A stretch of DNA of 28,164 nt from Prolixibacteraceae bacterium (GCA_027858145.1 JAQIDF010000185.1:1-28164), one strand, 5' to 3'; shown: positions 7,583 to 16,048, counted from the stretch's first letter. Numbers and translations are program-made. The notes: generated from the sequence alone by a model not told the origin.

Positions 7583-8458
7583 TTATCTTTTAAGTTGTAA
7601 AATGCATTCTTTCAAACTATCGCGCCAGTTAGGAATCCCTATACCGAAAGATGACCGCACCTTTTTTGTATCGAGCACCGAATAAGCCGGACGCTTTGCT
7701 TTAGTAGGAAATTTATCGGTAGATACCGGAACAACTTTACAGTCGACACTGGCAAGGTCAAATATTTCCTGTGTAAATTCAGCCCATGAGCAAGTACCTT
7801 GATTTGCGTAATGATAAATACCGGGCAAATAAGCCTGCGGGTTCAATATCGATTTTACAATAATGTCAATAATAGAATTAGCCAAATCCCTGGCATAAGT
7901 AGGTGAACCTATCTGGTCGTCAACCACCTCAACAAATTCGCTTTCATCACCTTTGCTGATAATTTTACGCATAAAATTTGAACCATATTCAGAATACAAC
8001 CATGATGTACGAATAATTACATAATCGTCGAAAACAGTCTGAATTTTTTCTTCCCCTTCAAGTTTGGAGCTCCCGTAAACCGACATCGGATTGGGTTCAT
8101 CCTCCTCGGTGTATGGTTCGGTTTTCTTGCCGTCAAAAACATAATCGGTAGAAATGTGAATCAGAAAAGCACTTTGCATAGCACAAGCAGCAGCAAGAAC
8201 CTGTGGTGCCAGCGCATTTACTTTTCGTGCATTCTTAACATCATCTTCAGCTCTGTCAACATCGGTATAGGCTGCACAATTAACTACTATTGCCGGCTTA
8301 CTGGCTTCCATAAACACCGATACGGCATCAGGATTTGTAATATCCAACATATCAACATCGGTAAAGATAAATTCCAAACCCGGAAAATTCTTACATAGCC
8401 TTCGAATTTCGTTACCCAACTGGCCATTTGCTCCTGTTACTAATATTTTACTGTTCAC
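7583..8458 (-). CDS. rmlD: dTDP-4-dehydrorhamnose reductase
   Basis: A 291-residue NAD(P)H-dependent short-chain reductase that performs the last step to dTDP-L-rhamnose. The dinucleotide loop TGANGQLGNEI is at 8-18, the metal/cofactor region CAAYTDVDRAEDD follows near 61, and the catalytic YxxxK is in VYGSSKLEGE. The start codon is GTG (reads as the complement of CAC at 8456-8458); no ATG fits the family N-terminus MxxKILVTGANGQLG. It lies 35 nt after rmlC and 6 nt before the mutase. Gene and domain length are normal. Confidence 0.92.
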   Translation of the reverse strand: MNSKILVTGANGQLGNEIRRLCKNFPGLEFIFTDVDMLDITNPDAVSVFMEASKPAIVVNCAAYTDVDRAEDDVKNARKVNALAPQVLAAACAMQSAFLIHISTDYVFDGKKTEPYTEEDEPNPMSVYGSSKLEGEEKIQTVFDDYVIIRTSWLYSEYGSNFMRKIISKGDESEFVEVVDDQIGSPTYARDLANSIIDIIVKSILNPQAYLPGIYHYANQGTCSWAEFTQEIFDLASVDCKVVPVSTDKFPTKAKRPAYSVLDTKKVRSSFGIGIPNWRDSLKECILQLKR

Positions 8459-8493
8459 TTGTATATATTTTTAAAATTGTTTGTACTTGTTCA

Positions 8494-9042
8494 TTAAAAG
8501 TTGTGTTTACTGTTTTCAAAATCCGGCAAAACTTTATCTTTTTCAGACAATATCATGTCGCTTGCATCCAGTTTCCAGTCAATATTTAATTTCGTATCGT
8601 TGTAACATATTCCTCTTTCAGACTCATTATGGTAATAATTATCGCACTTATAATGAAAAATAGCATCATTACTCAAAACTGAAAAACCATGTGCAAAACC
8701 ACGCGGAATGAGCAATTGGTGTTTATTTTCAGCACTCAGCTCAATTCCAAACCACTCTCCATAAGTAGGTGAATTCTTTCTCAAATCAACAGCTACATCA
8801 TAAACACAACCTTTTAAAACACGAACCAACTTGGCCTGGGCGTGTGGTGAATCCTGAAAATGTAGACCGCGAACTACCCCATATTGTGATTTTGATTCAT
8901 TATCCTGAACAAAATTGTAATTAAATCCCTTTTCTCCAAACTTTTTTTGATTAAAAGCTTCAAAAAAATACCCCCTGTCATCTTGAAAAATTCGGGGTTT
9001 TATAATAATCAAGCCATTTATAGGCGTATTTTTAACTTCCAT
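8494..9042 (-). CDS. rmlC: dTDP-4-dehydrorhamnose 3,5-epimerase
   Basis: A cupin-fold epimerase of 182 residues acting on dTDP-4-keto-6-deoxyglucose. RGLHFQ carries the catalytic histidine (about residue 61), followed by VYDVAVDLRKNSPTYG, IPRGFAHGF and a substrate-binding tyrosine-rich stretch. The frame stays open four codons further upstream to a TTG at 9054, but the ATG at 9042 gives the usual N-terminus (MEVKNTPINGL) and normal length, so I chose it. An AT-rich 89-nt gap separates it from rmlA upstream. Two short AT palindromes there have no clear role. Confidence 0.93.
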   Translation of the reverse strand: MEVKNTPINGLIIIKPRIFQDDRGYFFEAFNQKKFGEKGFNYNFVQDNESKSQYGVVRGLHFQDSPHAQAKLVRVLKGCVYDVAVDLRKNSPTYGEWFGIELSAENKHQLLIPRGFAHGFSVLSNDAIFHYKCDNYYHNESERGICYNDTKLNIDWKLDASDMILSEKDKVLPDFENSKHNF

Positions 9043-9131
9043 AAAAAAAATCAAATATTATTACACAAAGAAAACCAAATATTCTACAAGTATATAATTC
9101 CGTTATTAAATATTATATTATTACACTACAT

Positions 9132-10010
9132 TCAGAAATTTAAATCATCTTTTATCAAATTGAGCAAGTATTGCCCGTATTGGTTTTTCTCCAGTGGTTT
9201 TGCCAATTCTTTTAACTGCGAATTGTCAATCCATCCATTATGGAATGCTATTTCTTCAATACATGCTACTTTTAAACCCTGCCTTTGCTCAATTGTAGCT
9301 ATAAAATTTGAAGCCTGCATCAGGCTCTCATGTGTACCGGTATCGAGCCAGGCCATGCCGCGCCCCATAAGCTGTACACTCAGCTTTTCTTCTTCAAGAT
9401 ACAACTTATTCAAATCGGTAATTTCAAGCTCACCACGTGCCGATGGTTGTAGTTGCTTTGCCTTTTGCACTACCGTGTTATCGTAAAAATACAAACCGGT
9501 TACGGCATATTTCGATTTAGGTTTTTCCGGTTTCTCTTCCAGGCTCACAACAGCGCCCTTAGTATCAAATTCTACAACCCCGTAACGTTCAGGGTCGTTT
9601 ACATTGTAGCCAAACACAACAGCCCCACCCTTCAAGTCAACAGCACTTTTCAGCAAGCCTGAAAGACCATAACCATAGAATATATTGTCGCCTAATACCA
9701 GGCATACATTATCGTTACCAATAAATTCTTCTCCAATAATAAAAGCCTGGGCTAATCCATCAGGACTTGGCTGTATGGCATATTCAACCGAAATCCCAAA
9801 CTGACTTCCATTGCCAAAAAGCCTCTTATACAGCCCGATGTCTTCGGGAGTTGAAATAATTAAAATTTCACGTATCCCTGATAACATCAACACCGATAAC
9901 GGATAATAAATCATGGGCTTATCGTAAATCGGCAATATTTGTTTAGATATACTTTTTGTTAGCGGATATAGTCGAGTTCCTGCGCCACCGGCTAAGATAA
10001 TTCCTTTCAT
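9132..10010 (-). CDS. rmlA: Glucose-1-phosphate thymidylyltransferase
   Basis: A 292-residue nucleotidyltransferase that couples glucose-1-phosphate and dTTP to dTDP-glucose, the committed and feedback-inhibited step of the rhamnose pathway. The nucleotide-binding loop ILAGGAGTRLYPLT is at 5-18, then KPMIYYPLSVLML, the metal-binding VLGDNIFYG, the sugar-binding EEKPEKPKS and AWLDTGTHESLMQAS. Its ATG overlaps the TGA of the upstream decarboxylase gene in an ATGA arrangement, so it is translated in step with that gene. Length and motifs match RmlA of the homotetrameric type. Confidence 0.95.
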   Translation of the reverse strand: MKGIILAGGAGTRLYPLTKSISKQILPIYDKPMIYYPLSVLMLSGIREILIISTPEDIGLYKRLFGNGSQFGISVEYAIQPSPDGLAQAFIIGEEFIGNDNVCLVLGDNIFYGYGLSGLLKSAVDLKGGAVVFGYNVNDPERYGVVEFDTKGAVVSLEEKPEKPKSKYAVTGLYFYDNTVVQKAKQLQPSARGELEITDLNKLYLEEEKLSVQLMGRGMAWLDTGTHESLMQASNFIATIEQRQGLKVACIEEIAFHNGWIDNSQLKELAKPLEKNQYGQYLLNLIKDDLNF

Positions 10011-10975
10011 ACGTTTAAAGTTTTCGCAATATATTCTGTATTATCAATTTTTGTTTTATAATAATTAATAGTCTGGCCTAACCCTCGTTCCAGTCCAATT
10101 CGCGGCTCCCAATTCAACAACCTTTTGGCAATACTTATATCAGGTTTTCGTTTCATCGGATCATCCTCAGGCAGTGTTTGCCTTGCAATCTCCGATTTTG
10201 AATTTGTTAGTCGTTTAATCATACCAGCAAGTTGCTCAACCGAAAATTCATTTGTGTTTCCAATATTTACCGGACCGGTTACGTCCTTATTTGTATTCAT
10301 CAAACGAATCAAACCATCGACCAAGTCATCAACATATTGAAACGAACGTGTTTGTTTCCCATGACCATAGATTGTTATGGGTTCATTTCTAAGTGCTTGT
10401 ATGATGAAATTAGAAACTACCCGTCCATCGTTCAGTCTCATTCTGGGGCCATAAGTATTGAAAATACGTGCAATTTTAATCTGCACAGCATTCTGATGAT
10501 AATAGCTCATGAAAAGTGATTCGGCACAACGTTTTCCCTCATCGTAGCTCGATCGGCTACCAAGTGGATTAACATTCCCCCAGTACGATTCAGGCTGAGG
10601 ATGAACTTCGGGGTTACCATACACCTCACTTGTTGATGCCTGTAGTATTTTTGCCCCGGTACGTTTGGCCAATCCAAGCATATTTATTGCACCCATCACC
10701 GATGTTTTTATCGTTTTTATTGGGTTCACCTGGTAATGAACGGGCGATGCCGGACAAGCAAGATTATATATTTCATCAACTTCGGCATAGAAAGGTAAAA
10801 TGACATCGTGCCGAACGAGTTCAAAATATTTATTTCCGATAAGATGATCAATATTTCGTTTTGTACCGGTGAGGAAATTGTCCATACATATCACATCGTT
10901 TCCTTCGTTCAATAGCCGCTCGCATAAATGTGACCCAATAAAACCAGCTCCCCCGGTAATAAGAATTCGCTTCAT
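10007..10975 (-). CDS. UDP-glucuronate decarboxylase (UDP-xylose synthase type)
   Basis: A 322-residue extended SDR enzyme. The NAD loop TGGAGFIGSH is at 7-16; catalytic T/S near 115-116 in QASTSEVYGNP and Y144xxxK148 in SSYDEGKRCAE. The stretches YNLACPASPVHYQ, WGNVNPLGSRSSYDEGKR, ARIFNTYGPRM and SFQYVDDLVDG are the marks of UDP-xylose synthase, not of dTDP-glucose 4,6-dehydratase (RmlB). It should convert UDP-glucuronate to UDP-xylose via a 4-keto intermediate. It is the first gene of the operon and overlaps rmlA by 4 nt. No UDP-glucose dehydrogenase is in the window to make its substrate. A close SDR with altered product specificity cannot be fully excluded. Confidence 0.87.
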   Translation of the reverse strand: MKRILITGGAGFIGSHLCERLLNEGNDVICMDNFLTGTKRNIDHLIGNKYFELVRHDVILPFYAEVDEIYNLACPASPVHYQVNPIKTIKTSVMGAINMLGLAKRTGAKILQASTSEVYGNPEVHPQPESYWGNVNPLGSRSSYDEGKRCAESLFMSYYHQNAVQIKIARIFNTYGPRMRLNDGRVVSNFIIQALRNEPITIYGHGKQTRSFQYVDDLVDGLIRLMNTNKDVTGPVNIGNTNEFSVEQLAGMIKRLTNSKSEIARQTLPEDDPMKRKPDISIAKRLLNWEPRIGLERGLGQTINYYKTKIDNTEYIAKTLNV

Positions 10976-11110
10976 CCCTTTAAAGTTTTAATATCAAGAC
11001 GCAAGTACAAGACACCAGATTAATCATGGCCATAATACAAACTTCCGAAAGATACAATATTATTGTTCGATAAAAAAATTGTTTTCAGACAGCAAAAAAG
11101 CTTCGAACCT

Positions 11111-11141
11111 TTTGATTCTTAACAATTAAATTTTAATTTTG
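11111..11141 (+). promoter_or_regulatory. Promoter of rpsA (Bacteroidota -33/-7 type)
   Basis: TTTG at 11111-11114, a 19-nt spacer, then TAATTTTG at 11134-11141: a full match to the TTTG-N(17-23)-TAnnTTTG pattern. A start a few bases after 11141 gives a leader of roughly 50 nt. It lies in the 222-nt divergent region shared with the decarboxylase gene; I see no comparably good promoter for the latter. Confidence 0.75.
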
Positions 11142-11197
11142 CCGCGCATTTAGCAAATCAATATAAAGTCTAACACATTAAATTAAAAGTTTTTTAG

Positions 11198-13129
11198 ATG
11201 ACAGAAGAACAAAAAGAACAAGTTGAGCAAACAGAAGCTGTGGAGCAACCACAGGCTCAACCTGAAGAAGTAAAAGCCGAAGAAATAAAAGAAGAAACGA
11301 AGGCTGAAGAAAACACCCCAAAAGAAAAAGAAACAGCAAAAGCCGATCCGGTTGCAGAACCTGATGAAGATTTTGACTGGGACAACCTTAGCAACAACGC
11401 AGGTATTTCAAAAACGCATGAAAAAGATTTAGAAGAAATGTACAACAACACGCTTTCTACCATTCAGGAGAAGGAAGTTGTTGATGGTTCAGTTATTTCA
11501 ATGAACAAACGTGAAGTTGTTGTTAACATTGGCTATAAATCGGATGGTGTTGTTAGCTTAAACGAATTCCGTTACAATCCTGACCTTAAGGTTGGCGATA
11601 CGGTTGAAGTTTATGTAGAAAGCCTTGAAGATAAAAAAGGACAGCTTACCTTATCTCACAAAAAAGCCCGCGCTCTCCGCTCATGGGATCGTGTTAATGA
11701 AGCGCTTGAGAAAGACGAAATTATTAAAGGATACATCAAATGCCGCACTAAAGGTGGTATGATTGTCGACGTATTTGGCATTGAAGCATTCTTGCCTGGC
11801 TCACAGATTGATGTTAAGCCAATTCGCGATTACGACATGTATGTTGGCAAATCCATGGAATTCAAAGTGGTTAAAATCAACCAGGAATTTCGTAATGTTG
11901 TTGTTTCACACAAAGCTCTTATCGAAGCTGAACTTGAACAACAGAAGAAAGAAATTATTTCGAAACTTGAAAAAGGTCAAATTCTTGAAGGTACAGTTAA
12001 AAACATCACATCTTACGGTGTATTTATCGACCTTGGTGGTGTTGACGGACTTATTCACATTACTGACCTTAGCTGGGGACGTGTTTCACATCCGAACGAA
12101 ATTGTTGATCTCGACCAGAAAATTAACGTGGTTATCCTCGACTTCGACGATGACAAGAAACGTATTGCCCTTGGATTGAAACAATTAACTCCGCACCCAT
12201 GGGATAGCTTAAGCGAAGAGCTAAAAGTTGGTGACAGAGTAAAAGGTAAAGTAGTTGTACTTGCCGATTATGGTGCTTTTGTTGAAATCGCTCCTGGTGT
12301 TGAAGGTTTGATCCACGTTTCAGAAATGAGCTGGAGCCAGCACTTACGCAGCGCGCAGGATTTCCTTGCTGTTGGCGACGAAGTTGAAGCTCAAATTTTG
12401 ACATTAGACCGCGAAGAGCGTAAGATGTCGCTTGGTATTAAGCAACTTCACCCCGATCCATGGGAGAAAATCGAAGAAGCATATACTGTTGGCTCAAATC
12501 ACAAAGCGAAAGTGCGTAACTTTACAAACTTTGGTGTATTTGTAGAAATTATTGAAGGTGTTGACGGACTTATTCACATTAGTGACTTAAGCTGGACGAA
12601 GAAAATCAAACACCCGTCAGAATTCACATCTATTGGTGAAGAAATTGAAGTTGTAGTGCTCGACATTGACAAAGAAAATCGTCGTTTAAGCCTTGGACAC
12701 AAACAACTCGAAGAAAACCCATGGGATGTATTTGAAACCATCTTTACTGTTGACTCGATTCACGAAGGAACAATTGTTGAACTGTTCGACAAAGGTGCTG
12801 TAATTGCATTACCTTACGGTGTTGAAGGTTTTGCCACACCACGTCATTTAACAAAAGAAGACGGTTCAAGTGTAAAAGTTGACGATAAGCTTCCGTTTAA
12901 AGTTATTGAGTTCTCGAAATCATCAAAACGTATCATCCTTTCACACTCTCGTATATGGGAAGATGTTAAACGGGCTGATGAAAAAGAGACTAAAAAATCG
13001 AAAGCTCAGAACACAGCCAAAGCTGTTAAGAACATGAATGACAGTGCAGAAAAAACCACATTAGGTGATATTTCTGACCTTGCAGCATTGAAGTCACAAA
13101 TGGAAGAAAGCGAAAAAGACAAAAAATAA
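11198..13129 (+). CDS. rpsA: 30S ribosomal protein S1
   Basis: A 643-residue RNA-binding protein with six S1 (OB-fold) repeats starting near residue 95, several of them closed by the linker (S/G)LG.KQL..(H/N)PW. S1 delivers mRNA to the 30S subunit and matters especially in Bacteroidota, where Shine-Dalgarno pairing is largely absent. A Glu/Lys/Ala-rich, highly acidic N-terminal extension of about 60 residues precedes the repeats, and a charged tail follows them. Repeats 3 and 5 are so alike that 25 nt are identical (12038-12062 and 12557-12581). It has the best promoter in the window and stands first in a run with the STAS and RNase Z genes, with no terminator in the gaps between them. Confidence 0.95.
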   Translation: MTEEQKEQVEQTEAVEQPQAQPEEVKAEEIKEETKAEENTPKEKETAKADPVAEPDEDFDWDNLSNNAGISKTHEKDLEEMYNNTLSTIQEKEVVDGSVISMNKREVVVNIGYKSDGVVSLNEFRYNPDLKVGDTVEVYVESLEDKKGQLTLSHKKARALRSWDRVNEALEKDEIIKGYIKCRTKGGMIVDVFGIEAFLPGSQIDVKPIRDYDMYVGKSMEFKVVKINQEFRNVVVSHKALIEAELEQQKKEIISKLEKGQILEGTVKNITSYGVFIDLGGVDGLIHITDLSWGRVSHPNEIVDLDQKINVVILDFDDDKKRIALGLKQLTPHPWDSLSEELKVGDRVKGKVVVLADYGAFVEIAPGVEGLIHVSEMSWSQHLRSAQDFLAVGDEVEAQILTLDREERKMSLGIKQLHPDPWEKIEEAYTVGSNHKAKVRNFTNFGVFVEIIEGVDGLIHISDLSWTKKIKHPSEFTSIGEEIEVVVLDIDKENRRLSLGHKQLEENPWDVFETIFTVDSIHEGTIVELFDKGAVIALPYGVEGFATPRHLTKEDGSSVKVDDKLPFKVIEFSKSSKRIILSHSRIWEDVKRADEKETKKSKAQNTAKAVKNMNDSAEKTTLGDISDLAALKSQMEESEKDKK

Positions 13130-13178
13130 TAAATGTTGTCTGGATTATTATAACCGAAATTTGTATATTGCCTTCGTT

Positions 13179-13529
13179 ATGGATTACACAGTAGACAAAA
13201 AAAACAAATACATTGTTGTTACAACAACAGCAACAAAGCTTAATACAGCTAATGCACCCGATTTAAAATCGGAGTTTGTATTGTTAACCAACGAAGGGCA
13301 CAAGAATATGATCTTAGATATGAGTAGTTGCGAGTATTGTGACTCCTCCGGCCTGAGCTCAATATTGGTTGCCAATCGCTTGTGTGAACAGCTCGAAGGC
13401 AAGTTTATTTTAACAGGGTTACAACCCGAAGTTGAAAGTTTGATTAAAATCTCATTGCTTGATACCATTCTCGAAATTAAAGAGAATGTTGACGAAGCAA
13501 TTGATTATATGGAAAATGAAGTGGAATAA
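13179..13529 (+). CDS. STAS-domain protein, anti-sigma factor antagonist-like
   Basis: A 116-residue single-domain STAS protein of the SpoIIAA/RsbV type. The central motif ILDMSSCEYCDSSGLSSIL contains the D-S-S-G loop (55-58), one of whose serines is phosphorylated by an anti-sigma kinase in characterised homologues. It is followed by the LxGLQPEVESLIKISLLDTIL helix/strand pattern. The frame runs six codons upstream to a TTG at 13161, but the ATG at 13179 puts the N-terminus where the domain begins. No HPK/RsbW-like kinase or sigma factor is nearby, so its partner is unknown. It lies between rpsA (49-nt gap) and rnz (30-nt gap) and may depend on rpsA read-through; a weak -7-like TATATTGC lies just ahead of the start. 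Confidence 0.82.
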   Translation: MDYTVDKKNKYIVVTTTATKLNTANAPDLKSEFVLLTNEGHKNMILDMSSCEYCDSSGLSSILVANRLCEQLEGKFILTGLQPEVESLIKISLLDTILEIKENVDEAIDYMENEVE

Positions 13530-13559
13530 ATCAATCGACAGACAAAAAACCGTCAACAG

Positions 13560-14498
13560 ATGATTCCATTTGAACTAACCATTTTAGGAACAGGATCAGC
13601 ACTTCCAACTTCAAAACGATATCATACCGCTCATGTACTTAAAGTACGTGAGCGGTTTTTTTTAATTGATTGCGGAGAAGGTGCCCAAATTCAAATGCGA
13701 AAATATGGAGTAAAAATCTCCAGAATTAACCATATTTTCATTTCACATCTACACGGCGACCATTATTTTGGACTAATTGGCCTCTTAACATCTTACACCT
13801 TACTTGGGCGCACAAACGACCTTCATATTCATGCACATTCAGACCTACCCAATATTTTAGAATCACAATTGAAATACATGGGTGACGATGTTCCATATAA
13901 AATTATTTGGCACCCCCTCAATTTTAAAAAAACACAAACCATACTTGAAGATGATGTAATCAAAGTAACATCATTTCCGCTCAATCACCGCATGGCATGT
14001 TGTGGCTTCAAATTTGAAGAACAGCCCCTTGAACTTAATATTGTAAAAGAAAAAATTGAGGAATATAATATCCCGGTAAGATCAATTTACAGAATAAAAA
14101 AAGGGGAAGATTTCATCAAGCCTGATGGCTCAATTGTCCAGAACAAGGAACTTACTTTTCGGCAATTCAGACAAAGAAAATACGCATTCTGTACCGATAC
14201 AGCATACATACCTGACTTACACAAACAAATTGAAGGAGTGGATTTGTTATATCACGAAGCTACATTTGACAAATCAATGGAAGATAAAGCCGAAGCAACT
14301 TACCACTCAACAGCCAGGCAGGCCGGATTAGTAGCACATGCCAGCCATGTCAAAAAACTTTTGATTGGACATTTTTCATCCCGCTATAAAAACGTTGATT
14401 CCCTTGTTAACGAAGCCCGGGCAGAATTTAAAAATACCGAAGCTGCTAATGAAGGAATGATTGTTAAAATACCACAAGAACGTGAACAAATTGAATAA
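13560..14498 (+). CDS. rnz: Ribonuclease Z (tRNA 3' endonuclease)
   Basis: A 312-residue metallo-beta-lactamase-fold nuclease that trims the 3' trailer of tRNA precursors. Zinc ligands are visible in order: H63-L-H65-G-D67-H68 (HxHxDH motif), a histidine in NHRMACCGF near 142, an aspartate in FCTDTAY near 218, and the late histidine in GHFSSRY. The flexible-arm region sits between 150 and 200. The LTILGTGSALP start and DCGEG strand are standard. Unusually, codons 23-35 contain a near-perfect 13-bp stem followed by eight T, an intrinsic terminator in the reading frame (listed separately). Apart from this, the gene looks normal and intact. Confidence 0.92.
   Translation: MIPFELTILGTGSALPTSKRYHTAHVLKVRERFFLIDCGEGAQIQMRKYGVKISRINHIFISHLHGDHYFGLIGLLTSYTLLGRTNDLHIHAHSDLPNILESQLKYMGDDVPYKIIWHPLNFKKTQTILEDDVIKVTSFPLNHRMACCGFKFEEQPLELNIVKEKIEEYNIPVRSIYRIKKGEDFIKPDGSIVQNKELTFRQFRQRKYAFCTDTAYIPDLHKQIEGVDLLYHEATFDKSMEDKAEATYHSTARQAGLVAHASHVKKLLIGHFSSRYKNVDSLVNEARAEFKNTEAANEGMIVKIPQEREQIE
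13627..13663 (+). terminator. Intragenic intrinsic terminator in the 5' coding region of rnz
   Basis: CCGCTCATGTACTT (13627-13640) pairs with AAGTACGTGAGCGG (13642-13655) through 14 positions, one of them G-U, leaving a loop as small as one base (three if the last A-T pair opens). Eight T follow at 13656-13663. By form it is the strongest terminator in the window, yet it begins 67 nt after the rnz ATG and is fully coding (TAHVLKVRERFFL). Confidence 0.75.
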
Positions 14499-14520
14499 CA
14501 CAGCAATCAATAATCCCCTT

Positions 14521-14558
14521 CAATCTCTCTCAATCTTCTTTTCAATCTTATTCAATCT
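14521..14558. repeat. Short degenerate tandem repeat between convergent genes
   Basis: CAATCT occurs four times at 14521, 14531, 14543 and 14553 (spacing 10, 12, 10) in a CT-rich stretch linking the 3' ends of rnz and the helicase gene. There is no hairpin terminator in this 58-nt gap. The last copy overlaps the helicase stop codon. Confidence 0.6.
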
Positions 14559-15993
14559 AAAACCCCTCCTCCTCTTCTCCAAAAAAGTGCTTGTCGAAAT
14601 TAACCAGGTACAACACTTCTTTAGCCCTTGTAAAAGCGGTATAAAGCCAACGCAGATAATCAACTTCAAGCATGTCCTCGGTAAGATAACCATGATCGAC
14701 AAAAACAGCATCCCATTGTCCGCCTTGTGCTTTGTGACAGGTAACAGCGTACGAGAACTTTACTTGCAGTGCGTTGAAGTATGGGTCTTCTTTAATTTCC
14801 TTCCAACGCTTTTTCCGGTTCCCAATATGCAGGTAATCCTCCTGAACCGCACTAAAAAGTTTCTGGTTTTCAGCATAACCAAACGAAGGCCTGTCAATAG
14901 TCAACGTGTCGATAAATATTTTGCAATCAATTTCAAGGTTATTATAATCAATAAGTTCTAAAGTAACATCAGCAAAACGAAAGCCATAAATTTCTTCGGT
15001 TTTGTGCAAACGAACAATGCGGGCAATATCGCCGTTGGCAATAAAATCGAGGTTTTCTTCTGGATTAATCCAGTAGTAATTATTCTTCACCACCATGATA
15101 AGATCGCCTGCCGACAGTTCCGACTCACGCCATAAAATAGAATTTCTTATTCCTTCGTTAAAACGGTTTGCCCTTTTATTCGACCGGGTTACAACCATTG
15201 TTTCTGTTTCTCCGTAATTATCAAAACTACCACTAATCGATTCAATGAGGTCTTCTCCGCCAATACGTTTAATGTCGGGCAATCCTTCAATTTTTATTGG
15301 GAAAAACGACTGCGTTTGCCGGTGCTTTATCCGAAACCGTAATGCAGTGGCATTATATAAAATACCTGATTCTTTGGCCTGTCTCACAACATCGGTCAAT
15401 ACCGATGAAAAAACATCCATGTTATAGTGTTTTAACTCTTCAGTTTCGAGGGCCGGACTTATTGTTAATCCAACAGGTGGAAGCTGAGCCGTGTCGCCCA
15501 CCAACATCAACCGGCAATTTTTGCCATTGTAAACAAACTCGAACAAATCGTCGAGCAAACGACCTGAACCAAAAACCGATTGATCAGCAGCAGTGTTTGA
15601 AATCATCGAAGCTTCATCAACAATAAATAAAGTAGATTGTGACTTATTGTAGTTCAGAACAAAGCTTCCAAAACCATCGGTGGCAGATTGTTGCCGATAT
15701 ATTTTCTTATGAATCGTGTAGGCCGGTTTTTGAGCATACTGAGACAATACTTTGGCAGCCCTGCCCGTTGGTGCTAACAATTCAGTATTAATCCTGAATT
15801 GCTTTAATACCTCAACCAACGTACTAACCAATAAAGTTTTTCCAGTTCCGGCATAACCTTTCAATAAAAAAACCGAATACTGGTTGTCATCAAACAAAAA
15901 CCTTGAAATACAATCTATTGCAGAATGCTGACTAACTGTTGGATCTACATTTAACGTTTCAAGAATTAAATTACTAAGCCTCTTTTCAAACAT
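14557..15993 (-). CDS. RecD/Pif1-like superfamily 1B DNA helicase
   Basis: A 478-residue ATP-dependent helicase. Walker A GYAGTGKT is at 46-53, followed by PTGRAAKVLS (motif Ia), IVDEASM at 124-130 (Walker B/motif II), GDTAQLPPVG at 166-175 (motif III), VTRSNKRANRFN, and the UvrD_C_2-type C-terminal motifs SYAVTCHKAQGGQWD and LYTAFTRAKEVLYLV (motifs V-VI). There is no N-terminal RecD2 helix-hairpin-helix domain, so it is the short form common in Bacteroidota. The frame is open 37 codons further upstream, but that stretch is a low-quality hydrophobic/basic read; ATG at 15993 (MFEKRLSNLI) is the natural start. It likely acts in repair or replication restart; its exact substrate is unknown. Confidence 0.85.
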   Translation of the reverse strand: MFEKRLSNLILETLNVDPTVSQHSAIDCISRFLFDDNQYSVFLLKGYAGTGKTLLVSTLVEVLKQFRINTELLAPTGRAAKVLSQYAQKPAYTIHKKIYRQQSATDGFGSFVLNYNKSQSTLFIVDEASMISNTAADQSVFGSGRLLDDLFEFVYNGKNCRLMLVGDTAQLPPVGLTISPALETEELKHYNMDVFSSVLTDVVRQAKESGILYNATALRFRIKHRQTQSFFPIKIEGLPDIKRIGGEDLIESISGSFDNYGETETMVVTRSNKRANRFNEGIRNSILWRESELSAGDLIMVVKNNYYWINPEENLDFIANGDIARIVRLHKTEEIYGFRFADVTLELIDYNNLEIDCKIFIDTLTIDRPSFGYAENQKLFSAVQEDYLHIGNRKKRWKEIKEDPYFNALQVKFSYAVTCHKAQGGQWDAVFVDHGYLTEDMLEVDYLRWLYTAFTRAKEVLYLVNFDKHFFGEEEEGF

Positions 15994-16040
15994 ATTTACG
16001 AAATTAATTTTTATGGAGAAACATAATCTGATTTTTTTTA

Positions 16041-16048
16041 TAAATTTG
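16041..16048 (+). promoter_or_regulatory. Candidate -7 promoter element for the 16088-18098 gene run
   Basis: TAAATTTG followed by C matches TAnnTTTG, 39 nt before the ATG at 16088. The upstream half of the shared 94-nt divergent region holds no convincing TTTG at the right distance. Confidence 0.55.

Noticed and set aside
8947..9486. 179-codon open frame on the plus strand across rmlC and rmlA
   Set aside because: It is antisense to conserved genes and its translation has the composition of a shadow frame.
11047..11054. TATCTTTC on the minus strand as a promoter for the UDP-glucuronate decarboxylase gene
   Set aside because: One mismatch to TAnnTTTG and no -33 box; too weak to list as a feature.
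13257..13273. CCGAT...ATCGG hairpin in the STAS gene
   Set aside because: Only five solid pairs and no T run, unlike the rnz and DUF3822 elements.
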